From contig CM061239.1 in the NCBI GenBank assembly GCA_030848705.1, positions 85,170,363 to 85,234,362 of the forward strand: DNA of 64,000 bases. The letters run 5' to 3'. The notes beneath the pieces were generated by a model. It was not told the DNA's origin. It did no database searches and saw nothing but the letters and a program-made list of their open reading frames with translations. The DNA comes from Heracleum sosnowskyi (taxonomy: Eukaryota > Streptophyta > Magnoliopsida > Apiales > Apiaceae). The translations under genes were made by a program, and so were the position numbers. Position 1 is the first letter of the stretch, and every line of letters starts with the position of its first letter. Shown one piece after another: positions 21,793 to 34,331 of the stretch.

Positions 21793-24700
21793 TTATCTTT
21801 GTTGCTCAACAGCTTCAGTTTCCATTTGCTTCTCAAGATAGTCATCATAAACCTTCTTCTTTCTTACTTCTTCCTTTCTCTTCATATCTGAAATGGCTGC
21901 TTGAATTTCATCTCTTGCAATTAGTTCTTCAATGAGAGGTGAGTCTTCTAGATCTTCAATTGCAGCTCTAAGGGCACTTTCCACATAGGAATCTAAAAAA
22001 TCCATCCTTATCTTGCTTTTTCCTCCATTTTTATTTTTGTATTCCACAACATAAGGATTTTGTTTCACTTTGCACAACCCTTTCTTTCTCAACTCTTTAG
22101 CCCTCTCTTCCATCTCAGCCATCTCTTTCTCTTTCTGAATGTTCTTCTCTTCATTTAGCTTCCTTAGATTCTCCTGATAATCAGAGTGCATCTTCAAGAA
22201 CCTGGCAATCTCTATCTTCCACAACCTTTCTTCTTTTTCTTCAAAGTTTAACAGTGCATTTATTCTTTCAAGCTCATATTGAGGAAAGTATTGTCAGCTT
22301 CCTTGCTTCATTTCTCTTTCTCTTCCATCAGTGTATTTGATCTCTAGATGACTTTGCTTCACTTTGACTTCAAAGATTCTTTGAGCTCTCAGAAATGCTA
22401 GGGCATCTTCATCATAGTCTTCATCCAGAGGAAGAACATTAATCCCAACTACATTTGTGATCACCCCATTCTTCTTTGTTATCCTTGTTCTTTTGGCTAC
22501 ACTCTTGATCTTCATGTGCTTCACTTGAGGTAGTTTTTTGGAACAAGGAGATTTTGTCTTCAGTGCCACATCATTTGGAAGTAAACTCAGCCTTTTTCCC
22601 TTCATCCACTATAACACTCCACTAGCTATGACTTTGTGGAAGTGTCTTCTTGATTTTTCTTTTGTGGCTTTACTTTTCTCCAGTGGCAAATCAGTTTCAG
22701 AAGTCATGGATATTGATTTTGGAGGATCATTACTAACAGTACCCACCCTAGACTTAGAGTCTTGTGTTGTGGTTAAGGTACTGCTAGCAATGTCCTTGAC
22801 TTGCTAATTTCCACTTCTCTTCTTTACTGTCTCCTTCTATCCTTTAGGGTCTTACTTGTCATCTTCAGCATCTTTAGATTTCTTGGGAGTTTTGCCCTTG
22901 CTGCTCTCACTCACTCCATCCTTATCACTCCTAGATTGACTTCTTCTCCTGTAGCTCTTGTCTTCATCATCATCTTTGTCATCTTTTTGGGTTTTTTTTG
23001 CCTTGAGTGATTCAGGTATTCTTCCATGTATCAAAAATGATTGAAGAATTCGGATCATTTCTAACTCTTCAGCAGTCCTGAATCCCCTCTTAGCTCTCAA
23101 CATTTGGAGCACATTGTTGATTTTGTCCTTGTTCTTCATGTTCAGCTGACCAGGGATGATTAATTGATCAATGGTGTTTGCCCTGGTGAGACCTTGTAAA
23201 ATAACTGTTCTTGGATTTGTGATGACTTCAGGCAATCTAGAGTATTGGTCCTTCTTCAAGTCCTCATACAGAAGCATGTTGTTCTCACCAGTTTTCTCTA
23301 TTAGCTTCATTATAGTGTCTAGTTCAGTATACCTTGGCTTCTCTAGAGTTTCAAAAGACAAATGTCATAGGTCATTTTCTTTAGATACCGTGACAATTTC
23401 TCTTAGATAAGCATCCTTGATTTTCCTGACTACCACAGTAAAGTACTTGATGTTTTCCTGAAGCTTTTCCCTGTAGATCTGAGTATCTCCTTGAACACTG
23501 ATGTTGATGGCTTTCAGAAACTCCAGAAAGGCCACATCATGATAGATGTTTGAATTGGAAACTTCCTGTAGCTTGGCCTCAGTGACAATATTTACTTTGA
23601 CAGGCTGAGCTTTTGATGAGATGAGAGGAGCAGAGACATCACTGGGCATTGTGCTAAGATAGAAAGTTGTAGTCACACTACTTTTCTGGCCAGCTAAACT
23701 GGTGACAGAAACAGTAGGAAGGGTGATTGGTTTGAGCTCCTTTTCTGATATGATTTTCCCTTTAAGCTTTTGCTTGGTAGGAGCTCCCTCTGAATTTTCC
23801 AGAATGACCTCTTCATTTCCTTTCTCCCCCTTAGGCTTGGGATCAGACAAGATGTCTTGAGCTTCTCCAGGAACAGGAAGGTTCATACTCTTGAGCATAG
23901 TTGTCATCATTTGCTGCTGGACTAGCAAGATATTAGAAGTGGCATTGCTTTGGTCATCCAGCTTAGCATTGAGGAGCCCCAAGGTATGAGAGAGACCTTG
24001 GTTGTCTGATTTGAGCTCAGCTACTTCTCTTTCCAATCTATCAACCTTGGAGAAGAGTTGCTCAGACCTGAATGAATTGAGAGACTGGTCTTTGATCTTG
24101 GAAAAATCAAATTTGGAGATATGGGAAATGGGAACTTCATCCACCAGCTTGTCACCATACTGGTTTTTCCACATTACTGTGAGCATGGAGTTGGAGGTTA
24201 TGTTGGACGGCACTTGATTATCTAGCTTGGTAGCAAGTTTCTTGAGATTGTCTATGGCCAAGGCTAGAGTGAAGTCCATATTTGATACATTATTAGCAGT
24301 TTTCTGCACTTCCTTGAGGATGCCATCTACCTTGGGAAAATCAGAGAGATAGGAGTTCCTTAGCTGTGTCAAAGATCTATCCGTGTCCTCCTTGATAGTA
24401 GAAATCTCTGATTGAAGACCATTCCCAAGATAATGCACAGCCTTCAGCTGATTTTTATACATGTCATTTACTGTTTCAAAAACTGTTGCAGGAGAAAGAT
24501 TCTTGGCATTTGACCCCAAAGATGTAAGATATTCTTCCCTGAGAAAGGCTAGGGCATCTTTGAGTTGCACAGTTCTTTTGGCATCCATCCAGACATCTAC
24601 ATTGCCATCCTGCTAAGCCTCGTCTACAATTTTCTCCTGTTGTGCCTCAACATCCTCCTTATGACATAGAAGAATGGCCTCATAGTCTGAGTTGGGAAGA

Positions 24701-26646
24701 TTTGTTGTTAGGAGATGTTGAGCAATTTTAGAGATCTCATCAATCTATGCCACATGAAGATTTTGCAGTTCTTCTTCCGTCAATTGTGAGGGCACAGATG
24801 ATGATCCTGAAGGCCTGTCATGTTGCACAGGCTTCAGCCATTCTGACATAGTGGCCTGAGCCAAGTGAGAGCTAGTGCTAGGCACTTCATGAGGAATAAA
24901 AATTTGAGTTTCCTCCATTCTTGGAATGACTGTAGAGTCTGATGCTGTCTCCATTGAAATGGGATGTGGTACAACATCATCTCTATGTGCCTGTGAAGGC
25001 AGGTCCAAATCCCTAAGGATTGGAGAGGTTGGCACAGAGTCTCTAGTAAGGACTGGTGAATCCTCTGTGTTTGTGTTGGTGTCATTAGAATATGCCCCAG
25101 CGTGCATTTCCTGACCAACTAAATGAGGGTCCTAGGTGGTGAGCACAGTGTCAAGCACTATGTCACTTAAAATGGGCTCAATCACAGATTCAAATTGTGA
25201 ATGATCAAGAGCATAATTGTCATGTGAATGACTTTCCTGTAATGAAGAAATTTTAGATGTAGAGTCTGGAAGAGAAGAGGAGTTTAGACTTGATTTTGGC
25301 AACTCCCCCTGAGAAATAGGAGGAGTTTCAAAGTTGATGTGCTCTCCACTCAGTGATTGATCACCCTTATTTCCACCTGAGTCAAGAGTGAGTTCTTGAC
25401 CCTGTGCTGACTCTATACAGGTTGTAGTGGGGAGACTACTCTTTTCAGTACCAATGCCCTGTTGAGAGGACATTGACAGTAATAGATGTACCCCTGTTTG
25501 CACTTCTAAATCCTGTTGGGAGGATTCAGTGGTAGCTAGAATTTTGGATTTCTTCTTTTGTCTAGTGAGTTGTGACTCAGGTTCCTCACTTCCTAAATCT
25601 ACAGACTCATCAATTAGAGCAAGGGTTCTCTTCTTGGTCTTCTTTTTAGTAACACCAGCCTTTTGAGAGACTGGTGCACTTGGCTCCCTAATTACTAAAG
25701 TTGTGTTTACAGGAGGGTCACTGGATGGGATAGGAAGGCTTGGGTTAGACTTTGAAGCTCCTTCAGTCTTAGCCTTCCCTTTCCAGGAAAGTTCATGATA
25801 TATAGGCTTATCAAGTGGATAGGATGTGAATGTGTCTTGCATATGCTTAGTCACACTCAGAATCACATCCACTTGATTCCTTGTGTCCAATGACCCAAAT
25901 AGAACTTTGGACATGGACTTGGAATAAGCCAATTTTGTTTGATCTATACCATCTAATTCATGCACATTATTATCAAGATAATTTAAAATGCACTGAAGAA
26001 AACGAGGGTAAAAGATCTCATTACCTCGTCCACGAACAGTCTTGCCTAGCCTTTGAGCCAATTCTTTGAGAATAATTGCTCCTACATTAATCTCCTGATT
26101 ATAAGCTAAGGAGTAGGCTAGCTCCACAGCAATGTGACTGATGTGGTCCCATCCTGTCTTCCTGCACAAGAACACCTTTTGGAGTGCATCAAACAGAAAT
26201 GACCACTCCCTCCTGACATGCTTCTTGTTAAGCTTAGCCATGTCTATCTCATCAGCATACTTTATTAGATCCAAGAATGCCACCATTTCAGTATCATTGG
26301 CCTCCGCATCATGACCCTCAGTTTTGAAACCCAACGCTTCATTAATCTCCTTTTCTCTAAATTGCAAGTTCTTGCCCCCAATTGTGCAGTTGATTTCCTG
26401 AAATGAAGTCCCATCCTCCCTAGCCAGTGTTGATACCAAAGCTGTTCTCCAGAATCCTTCCAATACATCAACGTACAGAGTGGGGTTCATAGTTAAAGCT
26501 TGTCGAAGGTAGGATGTGTTTAAGAACTGTACAAAACACTTGTACCGGGGGTTTGCTTCAGCCTCAGAGGGGATAGTGAGAAGGTTGGTCTCTTTGGGTA
26601 TGGTTAAAGGGTTTGAAGAAGACGCTGCTTGAGATTTGGGTGCCAT
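21793..26646 (-). pseudogene. B ORF3: about 1,600-codon third-gene protein of unknown function, broken only by nonsense codons
   Basis: ATG at 26646, then a single reading frame to a TAA at 21793 (about 1,617 codons). It is interrupted by in-frame stops (25132, 24745, about 24613, 23365, 22852, three between 22852 and 22610, and 22294) but by no frameshift I can see. Several stops are TAG or TGA where CAG or CGA would fit. The N-terminal about 290 residues form a domain shared with C1 (EW..LFD.L.KVF and FYPRFL patterns). Next come Ser/Pro-rich linkers with many SSQQ-like motifs, a long coiled-coil segment (about 24590-23900), a FLEFLKAINISV block (about 23520), and charged C-terminal coiled coils. 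No signal peptide or membrane span is visible, so the name env-like would rest on position only. Confidence 0.8.
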
Positions 26647-26746
26647 TTGAAATTGAGAGTGAAGAAGAGAGAAGAGAATTTGAGTTTAGGTTTGAGAGTT
26701 GAGAGTAATAGACAAGATGAAAAGTTGTGAACGGTTAGAAAATAGT

Positions 26747-26756
26747 ATTTATATGA
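26747..26756 (-). promoter_or_regulatory. TATA box candidate in front of B ORF3
   Basis: Minus-strand sense CATATAAATAC lies about 100 bp before the ORF3 ATG. Between them is a CT-rich leader (repeated tctcaact and ttctcttctctc at 26650-26715), the usual look of a plant core promoter and 5' UTR. Directly upstream begins the motif array shared with the LTR. Inference: an internal promoter for ORF3. Confidence 0.5.
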
Positions 26757-26779
26757 TAGAGACACTGCGATATGGAGTT

Positions 26780-27195
26780 ATGAATTTGTACAGGCTATTT
26801 TGATGTCGTGAAGTCTCAAAGTAGCCTATATCGTGAAGTCTTGCAAAGTATATCGCAGAGTCCAAAAATGAACTATGTCGCAAAGTCTTAAAGGTAGAAA
26901 GTATGGGAAGACTTTGCGATATAGTGTAAATACCTTGTCTAAAACTCACTTTTTTTTTTGAATTCCAAGCATTTTGTCAGACTTATATCAAAATTTTGAA
27001 ATAAAATTAATTTAAATCAAAATTCTGCTAAATATGGAGACTTGTCGATATAGTTATTCTAGGTCGCGAAGTCAGAAAATGAACTATGTCGTAAACTCAA
27101 GAAATGAACTATATCGCGAAGTCTCAAAATTTCAACAGTTTGCGTAAGTCTGTTTTATTTGAACTAAGTGGTGAACTCTCAAAATAACCTATGTA
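26780..27195 (-). repeat. U3-type motif array in the B pol-ORF3 spacer
   Basis: About nine copies of ctatrtcgcgaagtc and variants, for example 26826-26840, 26873-26887, 27060-27072 and 27109-27123 on the plus strand, and inverted copies at 26909-26924 and 27039-27053. This is the motif of the B LTR U3, mostly in the opposite orientation relative to the element. The rest of the 0.7-kb spacer (26647-27359) is AT-rich and non-coding. Confidence 0.8.
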
Positions 27196-27359
27196 GAGAT
27201 GTCTCAAAAGCTCATAACTTCTCATAAAAGTATGATTTGAAAAATATGCAGTAAAATACTAAAATATTTATAAATCATATCCCAGCTAATTTTCACTCCA
27301 AATAAATAGAGCATCTAAATACAGTGAAAATTTACTGCTGCAACAATTAACTAGCATAC

Positions 27360-30300
27360 TTACTTAGAACAACTAAATGAAGGATTGAGCATTCCAATTT
27401 CACTCACAAGTCTGTTGAAGACAGCTTCATTTAGAGGTTTAGTAAATATGTCAGCTAATTGTTTCTCAGTTGGAACATAAGAGACTGCTATAGTACCATT
27501 TGCAGCATGTTCCCTAATGAAATGGTACCTTATCTCAATGTGCTTTGTAGTAGAATGATTAATAGGATTGGCAACAATGGATATTGCACTGGTATTGTCA
27601 CACATCATGGGAATGTGTTCCAACACTAGTCCATAATCCATGAGTTGATTTCTAATCCAAAGCAATTGAGCACAGCAGCTTCCAGCAGCAATATATTCAG
27701 CCTCAGTTGTAGATGTTGCTGTGGATTGTTGTTTCTTACTGAACCAGGACACTAACCTTTGACCTAAGAATTGGCAGCTTCCAGAGGTGCTCTTCCTGTC
27801 AATTCTGCATCCAGCATAATCAGAATCTGTGTAACCAACCAGGTTGAACCTAGTGCCTTTTGGATACCATAGCCCAAGATTAGGATTCCCTTTCAGATAC
27901 CTGAAGATTCTTTTGATAGCCATCATGTGAGATTCCTTAGGATCAGATTGAAACCTTGCACACAGGCATGTGCAAACATGATTTCTGGCCTGCTAGCAGT
28001 GAGATAGAGTAATCATCCAACCATTCCCCTATAGACCTTGATGTCAACTCTCTTGCCCTTCTTATCTTCATCAAGCTTGATTGCAGTGGACATAGGAGTT
28101 TTTGCTGGGGATGACTCTTCTAAACCATATTTCTTTAAGAGATCTTTAACATACTTAGATTGATTTATGAAGATGTCATCCTCCCTTTGATGTACTTGCA
28201 GGCCTAGGAAGAAGGTTAACTCTCCCATCATACTCATCTCATATTTGCTTTGCATCAACTTGGAGAACCTTTCACAGAGTTTTTCATTTTAAGAGCCAAA
28301 GATGATATCATCCACATAAATTTGAACTAAAATGATATCATTTCCATGCTTCTTGAAGAATAAAGTTTTATCAATTGTACCCCTGGTAAATTGATGCTCA
28401 AGAAGGAATTGAGATAGAGTTTCATACCAGGCTCTTGGTGCCTGTTTGAGTCCATAGAGTGCCTTGAGCAGTCTATACACAAAGTCTGGCAAGTCTTCAT
28501 TCTCAAAGCCAGGAGGTTGGGATACATAAACTTCTTCAGCAAGATCACCATTGAGAAAAACACTTTTCACATCCATTTGATACACCTTAAAATCTGAGTG
28601 TGTTGTAAAAGCCAAGAAAATCCTGATGGCCTCCAGTCTAGCTACAGGTGCAAATGTCTCATCATAGTCAATGCCTTCTTGTTGACAGTATCCTTTGGCA
28701 ACCAACCTTGCTTTGTTTCTTATTACCACACCTTCTTCATCCATTTTGTTCCTGAATACCCATTTGGTGTCAATAACATTCTTACCTTGAGGAGGTGGCA
28801 CTAGTTCCCATACTTTGTTTTTCTCAAATTGATTCAACTCTTCGTGCATAGCAACAATCCAGTCAGAATTCTTCAAAGCCTCTTCAATTACTTTTGGTTC
28901 TTCTTGTGACAGAAAGCAGCTATACAGACATGTATTCATTGTTGCCCTTCTTGTTCTAACTCCCTCACTAGGATCTCCAATGATTTGATCCCTAGTGTGG
29001 GCTCTGTCCCATTTCCTTGTGTGACCCTGTTCATCTCCTTGACTTGACTCAGGATCATTTTGATTGACAGTTGCATTCTCTTCTTCTCCCCCTGTGTTTG
29101 TGTTCCCTTGCACAGGTGTTTGAAGAAGATCATCAACTTCAAGAGTTCCAACATGTGGAACAGTTAGAACATGTGGTTCATCCTCACTTTCAGAATCCTC
29201 AAGATATCCTTGATTTTCAAATCTTAATGGCACACTGTCTTTTTCACTTGTTGCCAGTCCAGGAGTTTTCTTGTCATCAAAGGTAACATCCATGATTTCC
29301 ATTACTTTGTGTTGCTCAGGTACAAACACTCTGTATGATGTCCTTTCCAGAGAGTATCCAATGAAGATACCTTCAAATGCCTTAGCATCAAATTTTCCAA
29401 CATGTTCAGAAGTATCTTTCATCACAAAACACTTGCTTCCAAACACATGAAGATGCTTGAAGGATGCTCTTTTTCCAGTCATCGATGAGTAAGAAGTTTT
29501 TCCAGACTTCTTATTGATCAATGTTCTATTTTGCACATAGCATGATGTGTTAACAGCATCAGCCCAAAAGCTAGTAGGTATCTTTGCATCCAACAATACT
29601 GTCCTTGCAGCTTCAATGAGAGTTCTATTCTTTCTCTCAACTACTCCATTTTGTTGAGGAGTTCTAGGAGCTGAAAACTGTTGAGAAATTCCTTTATCTT
29701 TGCAAAACTCATACAATGTTGAATTTCTGAACTCAGTTCCATTATCACTTCTCAAAGCAACTACAGAGGAGCCAGTGTTTTGTGCTTCTCTATCAACTCT
29801 CTTGATATGCTCTATAATTACTTAAGGTGCTTCATCCTTGGAGAACACGAATTCCACCCAAGTGTATCTTGAATAATCATCAACCATGACTAGAGAATAT
29901 TTCTTCTTGGAAAGGGACATTACATTCACAGGGCCAAATAGATCCATGTGAATTAGCTGTAGAGGTTTTGAGTTTGAATTGAGCAATTTGTTCTTGTGGC
30001 TTGACCTCTTTATCTTTCCTCTTTGACATGCTTCACATGTTCTATCTTGCACAAACTCCAAAGCAGGCATGTCTCTGATGAGTTCTCTCTTTGCCAGAGA
30101 GTTCATTGCCTGAACATTCAAGTGAGACAGTTTCTTGTGCCATAGCCAGAATTCTTCATTGGTGGCTTTAGTGTAGAAACAACAAATTTCTCCCTTGTCT
30201 GCACCCTTAAGATTTGCTACAAACAAGTTTCCTTTCTTCACACCAGTTAAAAAAACTTCACCACTTCCTCTTTTTGAGATTAGACAATGATCTTCATGAA

Positions 30301-30522
30301 ATTTCACTTTAAAACCCCTGTTGGTGAATTGTCCAATGCTCAAGAGGTTGTGCTTTAGTCCTTCAACAAATGCTACATCTTCAATAATGACATTCCCAAA
30401 TTTAACACTGCTATATCCCATTGTATAACCAATGTTGTCATTTCCAGTCATGTGACTTGAGCATCCACTATCCAAGATCCATATGACTCTTTTATTCCTG
30501 TTGCCCTGCATTCACAAAATGA
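27360..30522 (-). pseudogene. B pol: protease, integrase, reverse transcriptase, RNase H
   Basis: Sense order is complete. Protease ILDSGCSSHMTG (about 30480), but about 18 residues expected after the catalytic Asp region are missing (TGNDNIGYTMG). GAG-pre-integrase LWHKKLSHLN with downstream CEACQRGK. Integrase DDE with HMDLFGP, RSDNGTEF and GVVERKNR. RT with VYQMDVKSVFLNG and YVDDIIFGS (about 28290-28320). RNase H with DSDYAG, EAEYIA and ADIFTKPL, ending at 27360. Lesions are stops at 29822-29824 (within integrase) and 28289 (just after YVDD), and a frameshift between 28013 and 27926. The frame is -1 relative to gag, and no ATG starts it, so expression by frameshifting is likely for the intact ancestor. 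Confidence 0.9.
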
Positions 30523-32994
30523 CTAAGTTGTTTTTGGTACCCACACTTGGTAAGGTCCAGTTGATTTAGAAACAGTTTTGTTAATGATTCTTCTATCATA
30601 ACCAGCATTCTTCACAGTAGTAGACTTCACTGTGTTTGTGGCTTTAGAGTTTGCACTCTTAGGCTCACATAAAGTTGTCACCCTCTCAACCTTGATTGGG
30701 GATCATGTCCTGTGAGTGTGCATATGTGTGTGTGATTCACAAGATTGTGCAGAGTCAAGTTTATGCTTTAGAGATAAACAGTTAGCAATCACAGTCACAT
30801 AGCATGTCATGCAGTTAGAATTACCACAGAAAGAATCATGGATAGAGTTCATGCCAACAGAATGGTTACTCAGGTTATCAACTTCAACATTTACAGGTTC
30901 ATTACACTTATGAGTCAAATGATTCACAGATAAGCATTTCTTACACTGTTTCCTAGGAGCATTTGGCACATAAGCATAATAGTTGCCCTTGTTGACACCT
31001 ACCTTACCATTTCTGTTTTGTTTCTTCTTCTTAACAACTTCTTTCTTGATTTTAGGACTCTTGACAAGGTTGTCTTTGGTTTCTTTTTGATCAACAGACT
31101 TGGGAGAGGAAGAAGTGTCCTTAGCAGCCTCATCTTCTTCAAGTAGTTGTTGTTTGATAACTAGAAGATCCTCATCAAACTCAACAACACTCTTTTTGAA
31201 GATGGGCTCTTTGACACTAGATAAAATAGTTGGAGCATTTTTGTTTACAAAAGATTCTTTTCCTTTGCCCTTAGCCTTCTTCCTTCCCTTATCATTCTCA
31301 TAATCAAAACCAATTCCAACCTTACAGTCTTCAGTGTGTTCCTTGTGATAGGTTTGAATAAGTTCAGAGGAGTTTCTATAGCTTCTTATTCTTAATTCAT
31401 TTTCAGCAATTTGTTCCCTAAGAGCTATTTCTATCTGTTCAGCACAAGCAACTTTATTCTTAAGATACTCCACTTCCTTTTTCAAACCATCAAGACTCAC
31501 AACCATTAATTCAAGTTCCTCATTCTTTTCTGTAAGTTCAAGATTTTTAGCAATAAGTCTGTCAATTTCTTCATTGGCAACTAACATGCTAGTGTGAATG
31601 TTGAACATCTCAGTACTCATGTCTTCAACAGTTTGCTTGTATTGAAAGGGAGTCATATCAAGAGAAGTAAGAATAGGTACCTGACTTGAGGAATCACCAT
31701 CATCAGAAAATGCCATCAAGGCATAGTTTGAGTACTCCTGTTCTTCTTCTTCATCAGAATCATCCAGCACTTTCCATGTGCAATAAAAGCTTTACCCTGT
31801 TGTTTCTTGAGTAGAGCTTCATACTTAGCTTCAAGCTCTAAGTATGCTTTGTCCTTCTTGACCTGTTTGGGCTTTTTGCACTCTATGGCAAAGTGCCCAA
31901 GTTCATTGCAGTTATAGCACCTTATCTTGGACCTATCCATACTCCCAGACTTGTATCTTCCTTTAGCAGCACCAGCAATCCATTTTCCTTTATTGAAGGA
32001 GTTTGAGCCACTTGATCCACCAGCATTTCCAGCATTAAACTTGGACTTAAATGGCTGCTTCCTTTTAAACATAATGTTAGGATATCTCCTAGCCATATAG
32101 GCAAAAGATTTGTTTTCCATCTTGTCCAGCTCATCTATGCTGTAGAACTCATCTTCCTCAGGCAAATCATAGACAACTTGAGTCTCATCACCAGTGTCTT
32201 CAACTTCCAGCTCTTCAATCTTGACTTGACTGACTTTAAGAGATTCCATTCTTTGACCTAAATTGTCAGCAATAAGGGCACAAGAAGTATTGGCCATTAA
32301 TCCTTGCTTTTCTTGAATGGATCTCTTTTGAAACAACTCTAGCTCATATGTTTTCAAAACACCATACAACACATCAAAACCAATCTTGGTTAGATCCCTG
32401 TCTTTGAGGGAAGAGATTCTTGGTTCCAAGTGATCTGGTAGAGTCAGCAAAAACTTCATGTTGAGTTCTTCTGTTTCATAGTGTTTAATTGTCATGGAGT
32501 TTGAGCTCATTTATCAACTTGTTGAACCTCTCAAACACTTCTGTGATTCCCTCCTTTGGCTGAGCCATGAAAGCTTCATACTGAGACACCAGAATATGCT
32601 TCTTGTTCTTTCTTACTTCTGGAGTTCCTTCATATAGCACTTCTATAAGATCCCACATTTTCTTTGCACTACTACAGTGAGCAACAGTGCCATACATGTT
32701 GAAATCCATAGATTCACAAATGATAAGTTGGAGATGTCCATCTAGTGCTATTTTCTCTCTTTCAAGATCAGTGTATTTGGAGGGGTCTTTAGGAACATGT
32801 CTTGCCGGTATTATCTCAGTACCAACAGTTGTTTCAGCAATCTCAAACATTGGAGTAAAGGGACCATGCTTTAGAATGTCCAAGTACATGGGATTTGAAG
32901 CTTTGATGAAAAGCAACATCTTCTTCTTCCATAGACTGTAGTGCTCCTTGTTAAAGGGAGGAATCTTGATACTGCTTAGTTTATGTGAACTCAT
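30523..32994 (-). pseudogene. B gag (about 824 codons, two frameshifts and one stop)
   Basis: ATG at 32994, 35 bp after the primer site. N-terminal domain (IPPFNKEHYSLWKKKMLLF) and the KLINEL and KFLLTLP blocks match C1 and C2 gag. Single-base shifts near 32490 and near 31750 take the frame out and back. The CCHC knuckle (CYNCNELGHFAIECKK) is at 31878-31919. The C-terminal third is a predicted coiled coil (about 31600-31380) followed by a second Cys/His cluster (CKKCLSVNHLTHKC, about 30940). An in-frame TGA at 30703 interrupts it, and the protein ends at VWVPKTT with TAG at 30523-30525. Non-functional here, but its full extent is clear. Confidence 0.88.
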
Positions 32995-33028
32995 TCTTGA
33001 TCTTTTCCTGTTTGTATATCAACATTCC

Positions 33029-33040
33029 ACTCTGATACCA
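33029..33040 (-). promoter_or_regulatory. Primer-binding site of B
   Basis: Minus-strand TGGTATCAGAGT, 2 bp inside the 5' LTR. Initiator-Met type. Confidence 0.88.
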
Positions 33041-33042
33041 CT

Positions 33043-34326
33043 TGTTAGAAATGAATACCACTTAGAAACTAGACAGAGGGGGGGTGAATGGATATTTTTC
33101 GATTCTTGAAAACTAAATAAGCTGTGAGAGATTATGTTGTGTAAAATGCGGAATGAAAATAAACAGAACACACACACAATCACTTTAATCTACTTTGTAT
33201 TAAGTAAATTAAATACTACAGCTTCCAAAATTTCACAAGTAAAATTCTGGCTTCTAAACAAGAACAGTGTTTTCTTGTTTTGCTTACAGAGAAAAGAGTG
33301 CTTGAATATTTCAGTGTATATCTCTCTTACAACTAACAATAGAGTGTGCAAGATATATATATCCTATACAAACTAGTGCACACTTCTATTTACACAGATA
33401 CCCCTCACTGTAAGTCCAACTTGTTCTGTCATAAGAAGTTAACTGTGTCAGGAAGGACCATTCGCTTTTCGGAGTCTTTCCCGTTTCTGTAGCTGCTTGT
33501 CTCTTTTCTTTCTCTCCAAGTTTAGCTGTAGATTTGCCATATGTTCTTTGGACCACCTTATCATAACAGATGCTTCAGTATTTGTCTCCTTTGAATTTTG
33601 GTTCTGTACCTTGATTTGTCTTGTTATAAACGGCTAAGTGTTGACATCGTGAACTCCAGCATAATCCTGATTATTTGACATGTCGACATAGTGCATTCTT
33701 GACTTTGCTATATGAGTGTTTCAGGAGTATGCGACATAGGCTTAGAAAGGACTTCGTGATATGGCCTTCTTGAAGACTTCGCGACATAGCCTTTTTGAGG
33801 ACTTCGCGACATAGCCTTTTTGAGGACTTCGCGACATAGCCTTTTTGAGGACTTCACGATCTAGTACAATTCTGACTTTGCGATCTCAACACTTCACGAC
33901 ATTAGTAATGAAGACTTCACGACATAGTACATTTTAGGACTATGCGATCTCAGTACTTCACGACATGGATATTTTGGACTTCACGACATAGCTCTATTTT
34001 GACTTCACGGTATAGGGACTTAGATAAATTTCTGCAACTTATTTCTTCAGGGCCTTATTCATCTCCATCCTGCTGCTTGAACATTTTTGAACTTCTACCA
34101 GGATAATTATTCCATGGCCTATGTACATTCTAGATTGCAAGAAGCTTACTAAGCTCATTATAACTCTGAGCATACAAGATAAAGCTAAGTACATGAAAAC
34201 AAAGACAAGTACAATAGAGACCTATACTATATCCCATTGAAAGAATTCACTAGGTCATGTAGAGTGACACAATCACAATGAGTAGGCTTGTTAATAGTGG
34301 AGTTCAGACATGCCTTGAGCCTAACA
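33043..34326 (-). repeat. 5' LTR of B (1284 bp)
   Basis: Pairs with 20366-21640. It has one more 25-bp motif unit than the 3' LTR and lacks a short insertion near the R/U5 end (around 33092). TATA candidate on the minus strand at about 33352-33364. Confidence 0.93.
33640..34012 (-). repeat. U3 motif array of B (5' LTR)
   Basis: Same gacttcgcgacatag family as at 21069-21330. Three tandem 25-bp units (about 33777-33852) against two in the other LTR, so the array has changed copy number since, or during, this insertion. Confidence 0.85.
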
Positions 34327-34331
34327 GATTG

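Larger units (their letters stand above)
20366..34326 (-). mobile_element. Element B: Sirevirus-like Ty1/copia retrotransposon with long ORF3
   Basis: 13.96-kb minus-strand element flanked by gattg (20361-20365 and 34327-34331). LTRs 20366-21640 (1275 bp) and 33043-34326 (1284 bp), primer site 33029-33040, polypurine tract 21641-21655. Order in sense direction: gag (32994-30523), pol in the -1 frame (about 30522-27360), a 0.7-kb spacer with motif repeats, then ORF3 (26646-21793) and the 3' LTR. The size, long gag, and third gene before the 3' LTR are Sirevirus (SIRE1/Maximus) traits. LTR divergence is about 30 substitutions (2-3%). All three genes carry stops or frameshifts. Confidence 0.92.

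Noticed and set aside
25132..26646. Stand-alone host gene of 504 codons
   Set aside because: Same frame continues past the stop, it lies inside the LTR pair of B, and its domain recurs in C1 ORF3.
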